The translations under genes were made by a program, and so were the position numbers. DNA of 64,000 nucleotides, taken from positions 1,054,001-1,118,000 of the forward strand of contig NZ_CP115670.1 in NCBI RefSeq assembly GCF_027886475.1, in the 5' to 3' direction. Under the pieces are notes generated by a model. That model did not search any database. It was not told the DNA's origin and was given only the letters and a program-made list of their open reading frames with translations. The stretch comes from Corynebacterium sp. SCR221107. GTDB taxonomy: Bacteria; Actinomycetota; Actinomycetes; Mycobacteriales; Mycobacteriaceae. Numbering within the stretch: the first letter of the stretch is position 1; each line of letters starts with the position of its first letter. Below are positions 46,307-56,231 of the stretch, one piece after another.

Positions 46307-47845
46307 CTAGCGCGTGGTGCGCAGGGCGTGCTCCTTGATGAAGAACAAGATAATCATCGCGATGGCGGCCAGCGGCGCGAGGTATAAGAACACCGGAGTA
46401 AGGGCGTCGTTATAGGCCACCCCGATCGCATCGCGAACCGGTTCCGGAAGGCTGGATACCAGTGCAGGGGTCAGGCTAGAGGTTCCCGAGGCCTGCTGTA
46501 GGGCGCTGACGTCGGTGCCCTGGGCTGCTGCCTGAGCGATGGCGGCCGGCATCGCGTCAGCCAGATTGGACTTCAAGCCGGACAGGAAGATAGAACCCAC
46601 CAGTGCAGAGCCCAACGCGCCACCAACCTGGCGGAAGAAGTTATTCGAGCCCGTCGCCGCACCCACCTGCTCCAAGGGGAAGGAGTTTTGCACGATCAGC
46701 ACCAGCACCTGCATCGTGCAGCCCAAACCGACACCGAAGACGGCAAGGTAGACGCCAACTAAAACCAGCGAATCATGCGCTTCGAGGGTGGACAGCAATA
46801 CCATCGCGACGGTGATAATGGCCTGGCCGACGATGGGGTAACGCTTGTATTTACCAAAGCGGGTAATCAGATTGCCCGTCATGATCGAGGTAATGATCAT
46901 GCCGCCCATCATCGGAATCATCATCAGGCCTGCCTTGGTGGGGGTGAGGTGATGGACCATCTGCAGGTAGGTAGGCAGGTAGCCAAGGGAGCCGAACATG
47001 AGCACACCAACGGCAAGGCCAGCAAGGGTGGCCAGCACGAAGTTCGAATTGCGGAAAAGCGCCAGGGAAATCAGTGGCTCTTTGGCCTTGGATTCGATCA
47101 CAACAAACAGTGCCGCAAACACGATCGAGGTGACAATCAGACCAATGATCGTCGTGCTGCCCCACTCGTAGTCACGGCCGCCCCAGGTGACAAAGAGAAT
47201 CAGCGCTGCGGTGGCGATGGTCATCGTCACAGTTCCCAGCCAGTCAATCCGGAAGCTGTTGTGTTTAGGAGGCAGGTGAAGCAAGGCCACGATGGCGATA
47301 ATGGCCACTACGCCGAGCGGGACATTCAGCCACATGCCCCAACGCCAGCCGGGCCCATCGGTGAACCACCCGCCGACCAGCGGGCCCAAGACGGAGGCGA
47401 CGCCGAACACGGAACCCATGATGCCCATGTACTTTCCTCGCTCACGCGGAGTTGTCACCTCGGCGGTAATGGCCTGCGACAAGATCATCATCGCGCCACC
47501 GGCAAAGCCCTGGATAGCACGGCCGGCGATGAGAACGCCCATCGACGAAGCTGTAGCGCCGACGATGGAGCCAACGAGGAACAGTGCGTTGGCACCGATA
47601 AAGAGTGGCTTACGGCCGAGCTGATCACCGAGCTTGCCAAACAGCGGCATCGCCACCGTCTGGCCAAGGAGAAAAGCGGTAATCACCCAGGACATGTGCT
47701 CCACGCCACCGAGATCGCCGACGATGGTGGGCAGTGCGGTGGTAAAGATCATTTGGCCCAGCGAACTCATGAGCATGCTCAGCATGAGCGCGCCGATAAT
47801 GAGCCCAGTACGTTGATGCTTGGGCGAAGTAGCTTCTGCGGTCAT
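46307..47845 (-). CDS. DHA2-type MFS exporter, second copy
   Basis: A 512-residue protein with 14 predicted helices, from ATG 47845. [45 protein letters not shown] and AGRAIQGFAGGAMMILSQAI are nearly parallel to the first copy at 41435-43216, and both end with NDALTPVF before the last helix. Unlike the first copy it has no long C-terminal tail. It is 165 bp downstream of its own TetR gene. Confidence 0.9.
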   Translation of the reverse strand: MTAEATSPKHQRTGLIIGALMLSMLMSSLGQMIFTTALPTIVGDLGGVEHMSWVITAFLLGQTVAMPLFGKLGDQLGRKPLFIGANALFLVGSIVGATASSMGVLIAGRAIQGFAGGAMMILSQAITAEVTTPRERGKYMGIMGSVFGVASVLGPLVGGWFTDGPGWRWGMWLNVPLGVVAIIAIVALLHLPPKHNSFRIDWLGTVTMTIATAALILFVTWGGRDYEWGSTTIIGLIVTSIVFAALFVVIESKAKEPLISLALFRNSNFVLATLAGLAVGVLMFGSLGYLPTYLQMVHHLTPTKAGLMMIPMMGGMIITSIMTGNLITRFGKYKRYPIVGQAIITVAMVLLSTLEAHDSLVLVGVYLAVFGVGLGCTMQVLVLIVQNSFPLEQVGAATGSNNFFRQVGGALGSALVGSIFLSGLKSNLADAMPAAIAQAAAQGTDVSALQQASGTSSLTPALVSSLPEPVRDAIGVAYNDALTPVFLYLAPLAAIAMIILFFIKEHALRTTR

Positions 47846-47886
47846 AAACGTTATGTGTTTCCTTGATGTGGATAAATCAGTCAAAG

Positions 47887-47907
47887 CACCCCCGTGTTAA
47901 GGGGGTG
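47887..47907 (-). promoter_or_regulatory. Hairpin between the second TetR and MFS genes
   Basis: Perfect 7-bp stem CACCCCC with GGGGGTG, 7-base loop, 42 bp before the MFS ATG; on the minus strand it is followed by CTTTGACTG, a weak T tract. Possible partial terminator or operator. Confidence 0.4.
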
Positions 47908-48010
47908 AGAAAAATGCTCGTGTGTGAGCGTGTGCCAGGTAAAAAGGAAGAAAGTGCCAACGTGCTGTACACAGGCACAGCGACGGGCACGTGTGGGACT
48001 TTCTTTCCTA

Positions 48011-48670
48011 TCAGGTGTCTTCGGGCGGGGTGGCTAAGGTGCGCAGCATGGCCAAGGACTCGCGGCAGCGAGGGGCAAGCTGGTCGTAGCTTTCACCTTG
48101 AGTGTCCACCCAGCGCGAAAACCCCAGACGGATTGCCCCAGTCACCAGCAGCGCTAAATGTGCTGCCTCCATTTCGGGTGCGACGTTGGCGATGCGGCGG
48201 TTATGGGGGTAGGTGTCAAAATACTCCACGATTTCTGCCAGCAGGTAGTGGAAAACCACTATCATACGGTTGGAATTGACGTGGTCAAGGGCGGGATCCG
48301 TACGGCGGATGTGCTTGCGTCGGCGAAGCAAAATCGCGCGCTGTTCCGGGGTGGACGTCTGTCCGGAAATGACATTTTCCAAAGACATTTCCAACAGCGT
48401 GGCCACGAGGTCATCGTGCTGGGAACATAGCAGCCGACGGCGCTGATCCGCGGTGAATTCGCGAGGTGGTCCTCCGAGAACGGCGGTCTCTTTGGAATCG
48501 ACGTAATTAAAAAATGTCCGCTTGGAAATCCTGGCCTCGTGGCAAATATTATCAACCGTGACATTGGCGAATCCACGCTCGGCAACGAGCCGCGACGCGG
48601 CATCTTCGATGTCCGCCAGTGTCTGTCGGCGCTTGCGCTCACGCAGGGAAATCTCGGGAGTAGTGGACAC
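48011..48670 (-). CDS. TetR family regulator of the second MFS gene
   Basis: A 219-residue TetR from a GTG start (GTGTCC, the same first codons as the first TetR). HTH residues about 15-60: NVTVDNICHEARISKRTFFNYVDSKETAV. The C-terminal ligand domain is only loosely similar to that of the first TetR. It is upstream of the second DHA2 gene in the same direction. Upstream there are two GTGCAA repeats spaced 18 bp (48689-48712), possible operator halves. Confidence 0.85.
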   Translation of the reverse strand: MSTTPEISLRERKRRQTLADIEDAASRLVAERGFANVTVDNICHEARISKRTFFNYVDSKETAVLGGPPREFTADQRRRLLCSQHDDLVATLLEMSLENVISGQTSTPEQRAILLRRRKHIRRTDPALDHVNSNRMIVVFHYLLAEIVEYFDTYPHNRRIANVAPEMEAAHLALLVTGAIRLGFSRWVDTQGESYDQLAPRCRESLAMLRTLATPPEDT

Positions 48671-48830
48671 GAAAAGTAAACCTAGTGCAAAAATAAACCA
48701 GGTGCAAGATTATGAAAGAATCCGTTTTCAGTAATGCCCGCTACATGGAAGAGTGTTCCAGTCAAGCTTTGCACTGCGAAGGGAGTACAGGAAAGCGAAT
48801 AAGCGCATTTGGTATCTACCGTTTTCTAGC

Positions 48831-49449
48831 GTGGTGAGTTTGATAACTGACATGGTCATGCGAGGTGTTGTAACCGGGCGACAATATCATCGAGGCGGAG
48901 TTCGCTCACCATTTCTTCGTATCGCGCAACATGCTGCGCAAGGCCTTCTGCGTCCTGATTCGAGGTGGGCTCGTTTGCTTCATCAACCGTGACGCTGAAG
49001 TAAAAACCTTTCATAGCGCCGAGGTGGAAGATCTATATGAATTTCGCCGCTATGCCGAGATTGGTTGCTTGTATGCCTTCGAATCAAACGAACGGTGCGC
49101 AAACCTTGCCCAGGAGCTCTTAGCTTTCACAATTGAATCCGGTGGGGTGGAAGCGTGTGAGGATTGGGAAAAGGCTGCACTGCTTAACATGAAGTTTCAT
49201 CAAGGTATTTTCGAAACTCCCAATAACTCCCATATTGCTAACCTGTGTAAACACATTAACGTGCCAATGCGCATGATCATGCTGGCGAATGGCGACAGCC
49301 CAGAGGTCTATAAGTCCACCGTGATCCGAAACGCGGCAATCGCCAATGCACCCCTCGAAGGGAATTAGATCCAGGCCAGTGAGCTGCTGGATAAATATCT
49401 CACTGATTCCTATGAGGCCATCGAGCGGCTGGATTCCACAGGGGAATAG
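48831..49449 (+). pseudogene. Broken GntR/FCD regulator
   Basis: Remnant of an FCD-type GntR regulator of about 205 residues. The N-terminal helix reads in one frame (VVSLITDMVMRGVV) up to 48872; the winged HTH continues in the next frame as PGDNIIEAEFAHHFF, then VSRNMLRKAFCVL. This implies a one- or two-base indel at about 48873, where the second frame has a TAA stop. The FCD part is readable (AEVEDLYEFRRYAEIG, MKFHQGIFE) to a TAG at 49366, after which homology-like sequence continues to a final TAG at 49447. Two lesions make it a pseudogene. Confidence 0.75.
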
Positions 49450-49504
49450 CGCCCGCAAGTGAAATTCATCTGTGCTCCTTGCAAGTTGGCGATTGTTCAA
49501 TCAC

Positions 49505-49546
49505 AAAAAGTGGCCACCATCCCTGCAAAAAGGGAAGGTGGCCACT
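49505..49546 (-). terminator. Terminator after fumC
   Basis: Stem AGTGGCCACC...CCCT with AGGG...GGTGGCCACT (one mismatch) and TTTTTG on the minus strand, 44 bp downstream of the fumC stop. Confidence 0.85.
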
Positions 49547-49589
49547 GTACAAGTAGCGGCTGATTCAAACCAAGCCGAATTCAGGCGCC

Positions 49590-50987
49590 TTACTTGTCGC
49601 GGTCGGTGTTGGCCATAGCCAAGACGTCGAGGCGCTTATCCAGCTCTTCCTCGGTCAGCTTCTCACCATCGACAAAGCCCATGTCGATCACGGTCTGGCG
49701 GATGGTCTTGCCTTCCTTTAGGGCGGTCTTGGCAACCTTGGCGGCGTTCTCGTAGCCGATAGCGGAGTTCAGCGGGGTCACGATGGACGGGGAGGACTCG
49801 GCCAGCGTGCGCATGCGCTCCTCGTTGGGCTCGATGCCGTCTACCAAGCGCTCCGCGAAGACGCGGGCGGTGTTGGCCAGCAGGCGAGCGGACTCGAGCA
49901 CGTTGCGAGCCATAACCGGGATGAACACGTTGAGCTCGAAAGCTCCCTGGGAGCCTGCGAAGCCAACAGCTGCGTCATTGCCGATGACCTGCGCGGCAAC
50001 CTGGGTTGCAGTTTCGCACAGAACCGGGTTGACCTTGCCCGGCATGATGGAAGAACCAGGCTGCAGGTCTGGCAGGTGAATCTCTCCGAGGCCGGTCAGT
50101 GGGCCGGAGCCCATCCAGCGGATGTCGTTGGCGATCTTGGTCAGGGAAACAGCGACGGTGCGCATCGCGCCGGAGAACTCAACCAAGCCGTCACGGTTAG
50201 CCTGAGCCTCGAAGTGGTTAACGCACTCGCGCAGCTCGGAAACGCCGGTGAGCTTGACCAGCTCAGCGGTGACCTTCTCGCCGAAGTCGGCAGGGGTGTT
50301 CAGGCCAGTGCCTACTGCGGTGCCGCCGATGGGCAGCTCGCCCAGACGAGGCAGGGTAGCCTCGATGCGCTCGATGCCGGCCTCGATCTGGCGAGCGTAG
50401 CCGGAGAACTCCTGACCCAGGGTGACCGGGACGGCGTCCATCAGGTGGGTACGGCCGGACTTAACCACGGTCTCCCATTCCTTAGCCTTTGCAGCAAGGG
50501 AAGCCTGGAGAACCTTCAGGCCTGGGATGAGCTCCTTCACAGCAGCCTCGGTGGCTGCCACGTGGGTTGCGGTTGGGAAGGTGTCGTTGGAGGACTGACC
50601 CATGTTGACGTGGTCATTCGGGTGAACCTCGACGCCGGCCTTCTGGGCCAGGGAGGCGATGACCTCGTTGGTGTTCATGTTGGAAGAGGTACCAGAACCG
50701 GTCTGGAACACGTCGATCGGGAACTCAGCGTCGTGCTTGCCCTCAGCAATTTCCTTCGCTGCGGCGATGATCGCATCAGCCTGCTCAGCGGAAAGCAGGC
50801 CACGGTCCTTGTTGACCTGTGCGCAGGCGGCCTTGAGCAGGCCCATTGCACGGATCTGTGCAGACTCGAGTCCACGACCCGAAATGGGGAAGTTCTCAAC
50901 AGCGCGCTGGGTCTGTGCACGCCACAGGGCGTCAACGGGAACCTTTACTTCGCCCATGGTGTCGTGTTCGATGCGGTACTCAGTCAT
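49590..50987 (-). CDS. fumC: Class II fumarate hydratase
   Basis: Reversible hydration of fumarate to malate in the TCA cycle. The 465-residue protein has [32 protein letters not shown], the [15 protein letters not shown] block and the superfamily signature [11 protein letters not shown]. It is the iron-independent type. ATG 50987 fits the family. Upstream there is about 400 bp of non-coding sequence to glpX, on the same strand. Confidence 0.96.
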   Translation of the reverse strand: MTEYRIEHDTMGEVKVPVDALWRAQTQRAVENFPISGRGLESAQIRAMGLLKAACAQVNKDRGLLSAEQADAIIAAAKEIAEGKHDAEFPIDVFQTGSGTSSNMNTNEVIASLAQKAGVEVHPNDHVNMGQSSNDTFPTATHVAATEAAVKELIPGLKVLQASLAAKAKEWETVVKSGRTHLMDAVPVTLGQEFSGYARQIEAGIERIEATLPRLGELPIGGTAVGTGLNTPADFGEKVTAELVKLTGVSELRECVNHFEAQANRDGLVEFSGAMRTVAVSLTKIANDIRWMGSGPLTGLGEIHLPDLQPGSSIMPGKVNPVLCETATQVAAQVIGNDAAVGFAGSQGAFELNVFIPVMARNVLESARLLANTARVFAERLVDGIEPNEERMRTLAESSPSIVTPLNSAIGYENAAKVAKTALKEGKTIRQTVIDMGFVDGEKLTEEELDKRLDVLAMANTDRDK

Positions 50988-51272
50988 GTGATGGAATCCA
51001 CCTTCGTGTTTGAAGTGTCAATGTTTATCTGATGACGCCAATGGTTTCGAGCACCTCCACCGAGTTGTGCTGCGCGTAGTCACTCGAGAGGGCGATTTTC
51101 CCGGCTGGAAGCATCAAAAACGTCAACGTCACAAGTATGAACCAATTGTGCCAGATTTGTGGGTGTGATTGTGAGAAAGGGGGACAAGTGACGCTAATCA
51201 CTATCCTGACCTTTAGTTTTGTAAAGCGGTTCGAGGCTGCTTCCCCCTCATAGGGAACCCAATCACATACAA
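50988..51272. other. fumC upstream region
   Basis: No gene. It holds the fumC promoter; an imperfect GlxR-like element (TGTGA...CCACC) overlaps the fumC start codon, scoring too low to call. The string GTGGGTGTGATTGTGAG near 51160 has two half-site-like TGTGA copies. Confidence 0.35.
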
Positions 51273-51322
51273 CAGTCCCGCGCCGCGCACCTTCTTTTAA
51301 AGGACTGCGGGAACGGGACTGC
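51273..51322 (-). terminator. Hairpin after glpX
   Basis: Stem CAGTCCCG with CGGGACTG, and a further GCGG pairing inside, 62 bp downstream of the glpX stop; only a short T run (TTGTATG) follows. Confidence 0.55.
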
Positions 51323-51383
51323 TGAAAGGGGAGCTCTCATTCTCGTCGAACTTCGCCGAGCGTGGCTTTGGCCGGGTAGGCTA

Positions 51384-52391
51384 CTAGTCTTGGCGGGTGT
51401 AGTCGACTACCGAGTATTCCTGCAGCTTGGACAGCTTGTGGACGGACTCGATGAAACGCACCGTGCCGGACTTGGAACGCATGACCAGCGAGCGGGTGGT
51501 GGCGCCGTTCTTGCGGTAGGACACGCCACGCAGCATGTCGCCGTTGGTCACACCAGTTGCCACGAAGAAGCAGTTGTCGGAGGTAACCAGGTCGTTGGTG
51601 GTGAGCACGCGGGACAGGTCATGGCCGGCGGCACGTGCCTTGTCGGCCTCGGCCTCGTCCTTCGGCGCGAGCATGCCTTGGATCGCGCCACCCATGCACT
51701 TCATCGCGCAGGCGGTAATGATACCCTCGGGGGTGCCGCCGGTGCCCATCATGAGGTCAACGGAGTTCGTGTCTTGGGCGGCTGCTACTGCACCTGCGAC
51801 GTCACCATCGCGGATGAGGCGCACCTTGGCGCCGGCCTCTCGGATCTCCTTGATGAGCTCGACGTGGCGCGGGCGGTCGAGGACGACGACGGTGACATCG
51901 GACTTGGAAATGCCCTTGGCCTTTGCTACTGCCTCGATGTTGTAGGCGGTCGGTGCGGTGATGTCGATGACGTCTGCAGCCTCGGGACCGGTGGCGATCT
52001 TGCGCATGTAGAACACTGCGGACGGGTCGTACATGGAGCCGCGCTCGGAAGCAGCAAGAACGGAAATGGCATTCGGGCGGCCTTCGGCCATCAAGGTGGT
52101 GCCGTCGATCGGGTCAACGGCGATGTCTACCTCCGCGCCGGTGCCGGTGCCGACATGCTCGCCGTTGAACAGCATCGGAGCCTCGTCCTTTTCGCCTTCG
52201 CCGATGACGACAACGCCATTCATTTCGACGGAGTTGATCAGCTTACGCATGGCGTCCACTGCGGCACCATCGCCTTCATTCTTCATGCCACGGCCTACCC
52301 AACGGCCCGATGCCAACGCTGCGGCCTCAGTGACTCGCACGAGCTCGAGTGCCAGGTTACGGTCCGGAATCTCTGGGTGAAGTGCGTTCAT
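51384..52391 (-). CDS. glpX: Class II fructose-1,6-bisphosphatase
   Basis: Gluconeogenic FBPase of the GlpX type, the main one in corynebacteria. The 335-residue protein shows [10 protein letters not shown] near residue 42, [11 protein letters not shown] with metal-binding Glu, [18 protein letters not shown] (DPIDGT signature), and [11 protein letters not shown] strong AGGAGG lies 9 bp upstream of the ATG. Divergent from the DUF4245 gene, as in mycobacteria (glpX-Rv1100). Confidence 0.95.
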   Translation of the reverse strand: MNALHPEIPDRNLALELVRVTEAAALASGRWVGRGMKNEGDGAAVDAMRKLINSVEMNGVVVIGEGEKDEAPMLFNGEHVGTGTGAEVDIAVDPIDGTTLMAEGRPNAISVLAASERGSMYDPSAVFYMRKIATGPEAADVIDITAPTAYNIEAVAKAKGISKSDVTVVVLDRPRHVELIKEIREAGAKVRLIRDGDVAGAVAAAQDTNSVDLMMGTGGTPEGIITACAMKCMGGAIQGMLAPKDEAEADKARAAGHDLSRVLTTNDLVTSDNCFFVATGVTNGDMLRGVSYRKNGATTRSLVMRSKSGTVRFIESVHKLSKLQEYSVVDYTRQD

Positions 52392-52884
52392 AGAACAATG
52401 CCTCCTGTGGCATAAAAGTAATCACGACATTTATCAGGTGCTCGCGCGGAAACGTTTGCGCGGCCTGATATTCATTGTTCCACTTATGCAGGCGATAGTG
52501 GGGACTTTTATCACCCGAAAGAGGGCAACAAAACCCAGATTGTGTTCTGTTAGCTACATTCGTGGGGACGTGGGGGAGGCCACGTGTCATCACCCGTGCC
52601 TGCTCGAATGCGACATCAATCGATTGCGCAGCGGGGTAAACAAGTACCTACATTCGGATTTTCCTGGGGTGGAACCGGACATTTCCCATACCTCTGCCAT
52701 TTTCCCGCCTAGACAAGGCATGACTGTGGCATTCTGAAGCCACGCCATTTTGCCCTTCCCTGGTTACCCTTATTAGATGCGTCGGTCACGTGCGCCGGCG
52801 ACAAATACTTGGTTAGCTGCATATCTAGGCGCAGGAAAGGGTTCGGTGGCGGCGAGGCTGGCAAGTCGTGGAATACTGTTGTGC
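52392..52884. other. Divergent region between glpX and DUF4245
   Basis: 493 bp with no gene that I support. The DUF4245 frame is open from 52777, but that part is not homologous to known family members. I see no clear terminators; the glpX promoter should lie between 52430 and 52560. Confidence 0.4.
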
Positions 52885-53442
52885 GTGGCTGAAGAAAAAC
52901 CGAAGATCTTTGAAGACGGTCGCGACATGTTCTACTCGGTCGCGGTGATTGTTCTGGTGATGGTCGCCGTGGTGGCATTCACCGGTCTATGCAGTTTCGA
53001 CCGGGGCGAGCCGGATAATATGCCGGTCAATCAGGTCGATGAAAAGGCTTTCCTTGACATTGAATCTCGTGCGGAGGCTTTCCCGGTTCGTAGTCCGCAG
53101 GTGCCCGAGGGGTGGACCGCTAATTCGGCCCGTCGTTCCAGCGTTGCCGGTGAAACGGCGCCGACCGTGGGCTGGGTCATCGGTTCCGACGGATACCTGC
53201 AGTTGACCCAGACCGGTGTCGAGGAAGCAGCCGCCGTGGAAGGCTTCGATGAGCACGTGCGTACCGAGGAATCGAGTTATCAGCTTGGTTCGAATGAGGT
53301 CACCATTTACGGTTCTGATGAGAAAGATGTCCGGGACCTGAGGGTTATGGATCTGGGAGATGTGCGTTTGCTGGTCACCGGTGCCGCCACGGACGAGGAT
53401 TTCAATGCCTTGTTCGAAGCAACCGTCGCCGCCGAGCCTTAG
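52885..53442 (+). CDS. DUF4245 membrane-anchored protein
   Basis: A 185-residue protein: short cytoplasmic head (AEEKPKIFEDGRDM), one membrane helix (about 16-36), and an extracytoplasmic domain with VRSPQVPEGWTANSARR, PTVGWVIGSDGYLQLTQTG and a DLRVMDLGDVRLLVTGAATDEDF ending, typical of DUF4245. Function unknown, usually beside glpX. The GTG at 52885 is preferred because the family starts about there; it has no clear ribosome-binding site. Confidence 0.78.
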   Translation: MAEEKPKIFEDGRDMFYSVAVIVLVMVAVVAFTGLCSFDRGEPDNMPVNQVDEKAFLDIESRAEAFPVRSPQVPEGWTANSARRSSVAGETAPTVGWVIGSDGYLQLTQTGVEEAAAVEGFDEHVRTEESSYQLGSNEVTIYGSDEKDVRDLRVMDLGDVRLLVTGAATDEDFNALFEATVAAEP

Positions 53443-53484
53443 CCGAAGGGCTAGTAAAGCCAGCTGGTCAAAGTGTGTGAAATG

Positions 53485-53519
53485 CGAAGGGCGCTCCCGC
53501 AAAAGGGGGGTGCCCTTCG
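53485..53519 (+). terminator. Hairpin after DUF4245
   Basis: Stem CGAAGGGC...CCC with GGG...GCCCTTCG, 42 bp after the stop codon; the 3' side is not T-rich, so terminator function is uncertain. Confidence 0.5.
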
Positions 53520-53684
53520 TCGCGTGTGAAGCCTTGCCGGCGCTGCGCGCTTGAAGCGAGCTCGCTTTCGTTTTGCCAGGCCGCGTTATTCCCAAAGGCA
53601 TTGCTTTCCGACGTTAACAGGTCCGCATCGTGGGACCTTTCCAGCTAGGTCACCGTCGGTTGTGTGGTCGCTAATGCGTGTCCC

Positions 53685-53726
53685 AAGGCCTTCGTCGCTC
53701 CAGCGAGAAGAGGCCTTCTTTTTTCT
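53685..53726 (+). terminator. Strong plus-strand terminator without an obvious gene
   Basis: Stem AAGGCCTTC..CGCT with AGCG..GAGGCCTT, followed by CTTTTTTCTC on the plus strand. It lies 242 bp after the DUF4245 stop and after another hairpin, and no convincing coding frame ends just before it. Confidence 0.8.
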
Positions 53727-53817
53727 CTCGGTGCCTACTTTTCCCGACCGGGTTCCGTGATTGGGCGACGTGACAGAAGCCTGTGTAATCCAGGACCGAG
53801 GGTAATGAGGAGATGGC

Positions 53818-54081
53818 TCAGAAGGGGGCGTCGTCGCCACTGCCCACGGCCTTGTCGATGCGTTCCCGGGCGCCGGCGAGATGCTGCTCGCAGCGCTTTG
53901 CGAGTGCCTCGCCACGCTCCCAATACTTCAGGGACTCATCGAGCGGCATCTGCCCAAGCTCCAGGATGCGCACGATCTCGGTGAGCTCATCGCGTGCTTG
54001 TTCGTAGCTGAGTGTTTCGACCGGCTCGAAGGCGTACGCGCCGTTTCCGGAGCCGATGACATCTGGATTGGATGGGTTCAT
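53818..54081 (-). CDS. xseB: Exodeoxyribonuclease VII small subunit
   Basis: An 87-residue helical protein with the XseB pattern [45 protein letters not shown]. Forms exonuclease VII with XseA. ATG 54081 is used because the conserved part starts about 20 residues later and GGACTA(C)-like sequence gives a weak ribosome-binding site. Separated from xseA by 199 bp, unusual since these genes often overlap. Confidence 0.92.
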   Translation of the reverse strand: MNPSNPDVIGSGNGAYAFEPVETLSYEQARDELTEIVRILELGQMPLDESLKYWERGEALAKRCEQHLAGARERIDKAVGSGDDAPF

Positions 54082-54280
54082 GGTGTAGTCCTTTGTGGAT
54101 GGAAAAGGTGATGGGAAATGCGGAAAGAGGTGTAAATTTCGCAACGCTGTGGACGTGCCGGGGTCCGCACTGCCTGCCCTTCAGGTTAAGGCGCCCAATG
54201 CTTCCTCCTGGCACGCACATTGTTGCGATAGGCGACTGGGGTACTCGCTGACGTTGTCGCGGCATTCCTTGTGTCCTGAA

Positions 54281-55525
54281 CTAGTCGGCAGGATGTGTCT
54301 GCATCGCTGCGGCCACGATAGATCCATCGGCCACACGAATGCGCAGTTGGCTGCCGGGCGGGGACTGCTCGATGCTCATCACCACTTCGGGCGGGGTTCC
54401 ATCGCGGGGTACGACCTGGACGACCGAGTATCCTCGCGCCAGGGTCGCGGAAGGACCCAGGGCCGAGACCTGTGCACGCAGGGCGCCCACTGCCGCAGTT
54501 TCGGCATCGACGAGGCGAGTGATGGCGCGGCGCATAGAAGCACTGTCGCGTTCGAGGTCTTGTTCGTATCGTTCCACGGTCGTAAAAGGATTGGCCAGCA
54601 CCGGGCGCGAACGCAATGCCGCGATGGTGTTGACCTCCCTGTTCAGCCAGGTACGCAGCGCTGCTGTGGTGCGATCCCTTAATTCTTTGATGCGGGTGCG
54701 TTCCAAGGCTACGTCGGGAACAACGCGTTTGGCAGCGTCGGTCGGGGTGGCTGCGCGCAGGTCAGCGGTGTTATCGAGGATTGGGGTATCCGGCTCATGG
54801 CCGATGGCGCTGACCACCGGTGTGTGAGCGGCTGCGACCGCGCGCTGCAGGGCCTCCTCGGAGAAGGGGAGGAGATCTTCGACCGAGCCACCGCCGCGGG
54901 CGATGATGATGACATCAACTTCCGGCATTGCGTCCAATTCCTGGAGGGCATTGATGATCTCAGGAACTGCGCGGGCTCCTTGCACGGCGGTGTTGCGAAT
55001 CTCGAAACTGACCTCCGGCCACCGCGATTGGGAAACTGATAGCACATCGCGTTCGGCGGCGGAACCGCGTCCCGTGATCAATCCAATGCGATTTGGTAGG
55101 AACGGGATCGGCTTCTTGCGCTCTGGGGCGAATAAGCCCTCGGCGGCCAGCTGGTGGCGCAGTTTTTCGATCCTTGCCAGCAACTCGCCCACGCCCACCG
55201 GGCGAATTTCATGAACCGCAAGCGAAAAGGAGCCACGGTTGGTGTAGAAGTCCGGCTTAGCAAAAACGACGATGCGGTCGCCATCACCTAAGGGAAAGTC
55301 AAGCCCTCGGATGAGGTTTGTCGGGCAGGTCAGTTGTACGGAGGCTTCGACCTCCGGATCGCGCAGGGTGATATAGCTGTTCTTCCAGCTCGGTTTGACG
55401 TTGAGCTGGGTAATCTGGCCCTCAACCCAAATAAACCCGAGGCGGTCGATCCAGCTTTTGACCTTGGAATTGACCTCCCGTACCGGCCAGGGTTGTTCCG
55501 CGGAATTAACCAAAGAAACTCTCAC
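54281..55525 (-). CDS. xseA: Exodeoxyribonuclease VII large subunit
   Basis: Bidirectional single-strand DNA exonuclease. The 414-residue protein has an N-terminal OB-fold (about 15-110; [23 protein letters not shown]), the catalytic domain ([48 protein letters not shown]) and the C-terminal helical arm. The DUF4245, xseB, xseA, ispH order follows the actinobacterial pattern. Confidence 0.95.
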   Translation of the reverse strand: MRVSLVNSAEQPWPVREVNSKVKSWIDRLGFIWVEGQITQLNVKPSWKNSYITLRDPEVEASVQLTCPTNLIRGLDFPLGDGDRIVVFAKPDFYTNRGSFSLAVHEIRPVGVGELLARIEKLRHQLAAEGLFAPERKKPIPFLPNRIGLITGRGSAAERDVLSVSQSRWPEVSFEIRNTAVQGARAVPEIINALQELDAMPEVDVIIIARGGGSVEDLLPFSEEALQRAVAAAHTPVVSAIGHEPDTPILDNTADLRAATPTDAAKRVVPDVALERTRIKELRDRTTAALRTWLNREVNTIAALRSRPVLANPFTTVERYEQDLERDSASMRRAITRLVDAETAAVGALRAQVSALGPSATLARGYSVVQVVPRDGTPPEVVMSIEQSPPGSQLRIRVADGSIVAAAMQTHPAD

Positions 55526-55566
55526 CCCTTAACTCGTCAACTATCAACTCAGTACCTCTCAAATCA

Positions 55567-55591
55567 GCGTGAACGACCTAGTCGTTCACGC
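55567..55591. repeat. Perfect 25-bp palindrome upstream of xseA
   Basis: Two perfect 11-base arms, GCGTGAACGAC and GTCGTTCACGC, around CTA, 42 bp upstream of the xseA ATG. It has no T tract, so an operator for a dimeric regulator is more likely than a terminator. It does not match the LexA box. Confidence 0.7.
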
Positions 55592-56174
55592 AGCTACAGC
55601 CATGAAAAATAGCACGGCCACAGCGTCAAACACGTCCTCGGGAACATGGTGGTAAACGCGTCCCCGAACACGGCCATCAGCACCGCCACAATGGTCACCC
55701 CACAACGATCACAGCCACCTCGTCTGGCGCTTTGCGAGCACAGCGAAAAGCTGCCGCCATAGACGGCGACGAGACCATGTGGACAACGTACTCATACGAG
55801 CTTATCTGGCTTGCTCACATCCAGTCGCCAACCGGATATGCTTTGCCTCGTTGTGCTTCAAAGCGCCGCAGGATCGACCATGGCTTGTAGCCGCAATGGT
55901 TTAGTACAAACGTCTCCGGGTTTAGCTCGTGGGTAGCAATCGACCCCTCGCTAAGAAGGCGGGCGATAAACGTGCGTAGCTGTTGACGTCGTAAAGCAAC
56001 CAGACACACGCGAATCACATGGATGTACAAACGGCGCACCCGCGAAGCGAACGAGAACGCGCGACACGATCCGCACGCGAGGAGAAACGGGTAGCGATGC
56101 ACATGGACACTCAGGATGCGCGGAATTCGAGCAGCAAACAAAGGAAGACAGGAATTCTGAAAACAGGAGGACTA
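55592..56174. other. Gene-poor stretch before ispH
   Basis: No gene I can name. A minus-strand frame (55815-56141, 108 residues) has a protein-like C-terminal half (FIARLLSEGSIATHELN, FVLNHCGYKPWSILRRFE) but its third positions are less GC-rich than the neighbours and there is no ribosome-binding site; it could be a foreign remnant. The rest is unassigned. Confidence 0.35.
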
Positions 56175-56231
56175 ATGAAGTCTAAGGAGAAGAAACTTAC
56201 GGCGCAAAAGGAAAAACGCAAAAAGGAATAG
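56175..56231 (+). CDS. Tiny Lys/Glu-rich ORF with a perfect ribosome-binding site
   Basis: An 18-residue product (MKSKEKKLTAQKEKRKKE) with eight Lys. ACAGGAGGACTA directly precedes the ATG, the best Shine-Dalgarno in the region. The frame is open further upstream to ATG 56019 (70 residues, all strongly charged), so this could be the end of a longer basic protein. The function is unknown; a leader peptide or a free microprotein is possible. ispH starts 146 bp downstream. Confidence 0.35.
   Translation: MKSKEKKLTAQKEKRKKE

Noticed and set aside
50988..51010. GlxR-like site at the fumC start codon
   Set aside because: Only about 9 of 12 defined positions match and it overlaps the start codon; expected by chance at this length.
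55815..56141. 108-residue minus-strand ORF before ispH as a real gene
   Set aside because: No ribosome-binding site, reduced GC in third positions and no recognised family; kept only as a possible remnant in the region note.
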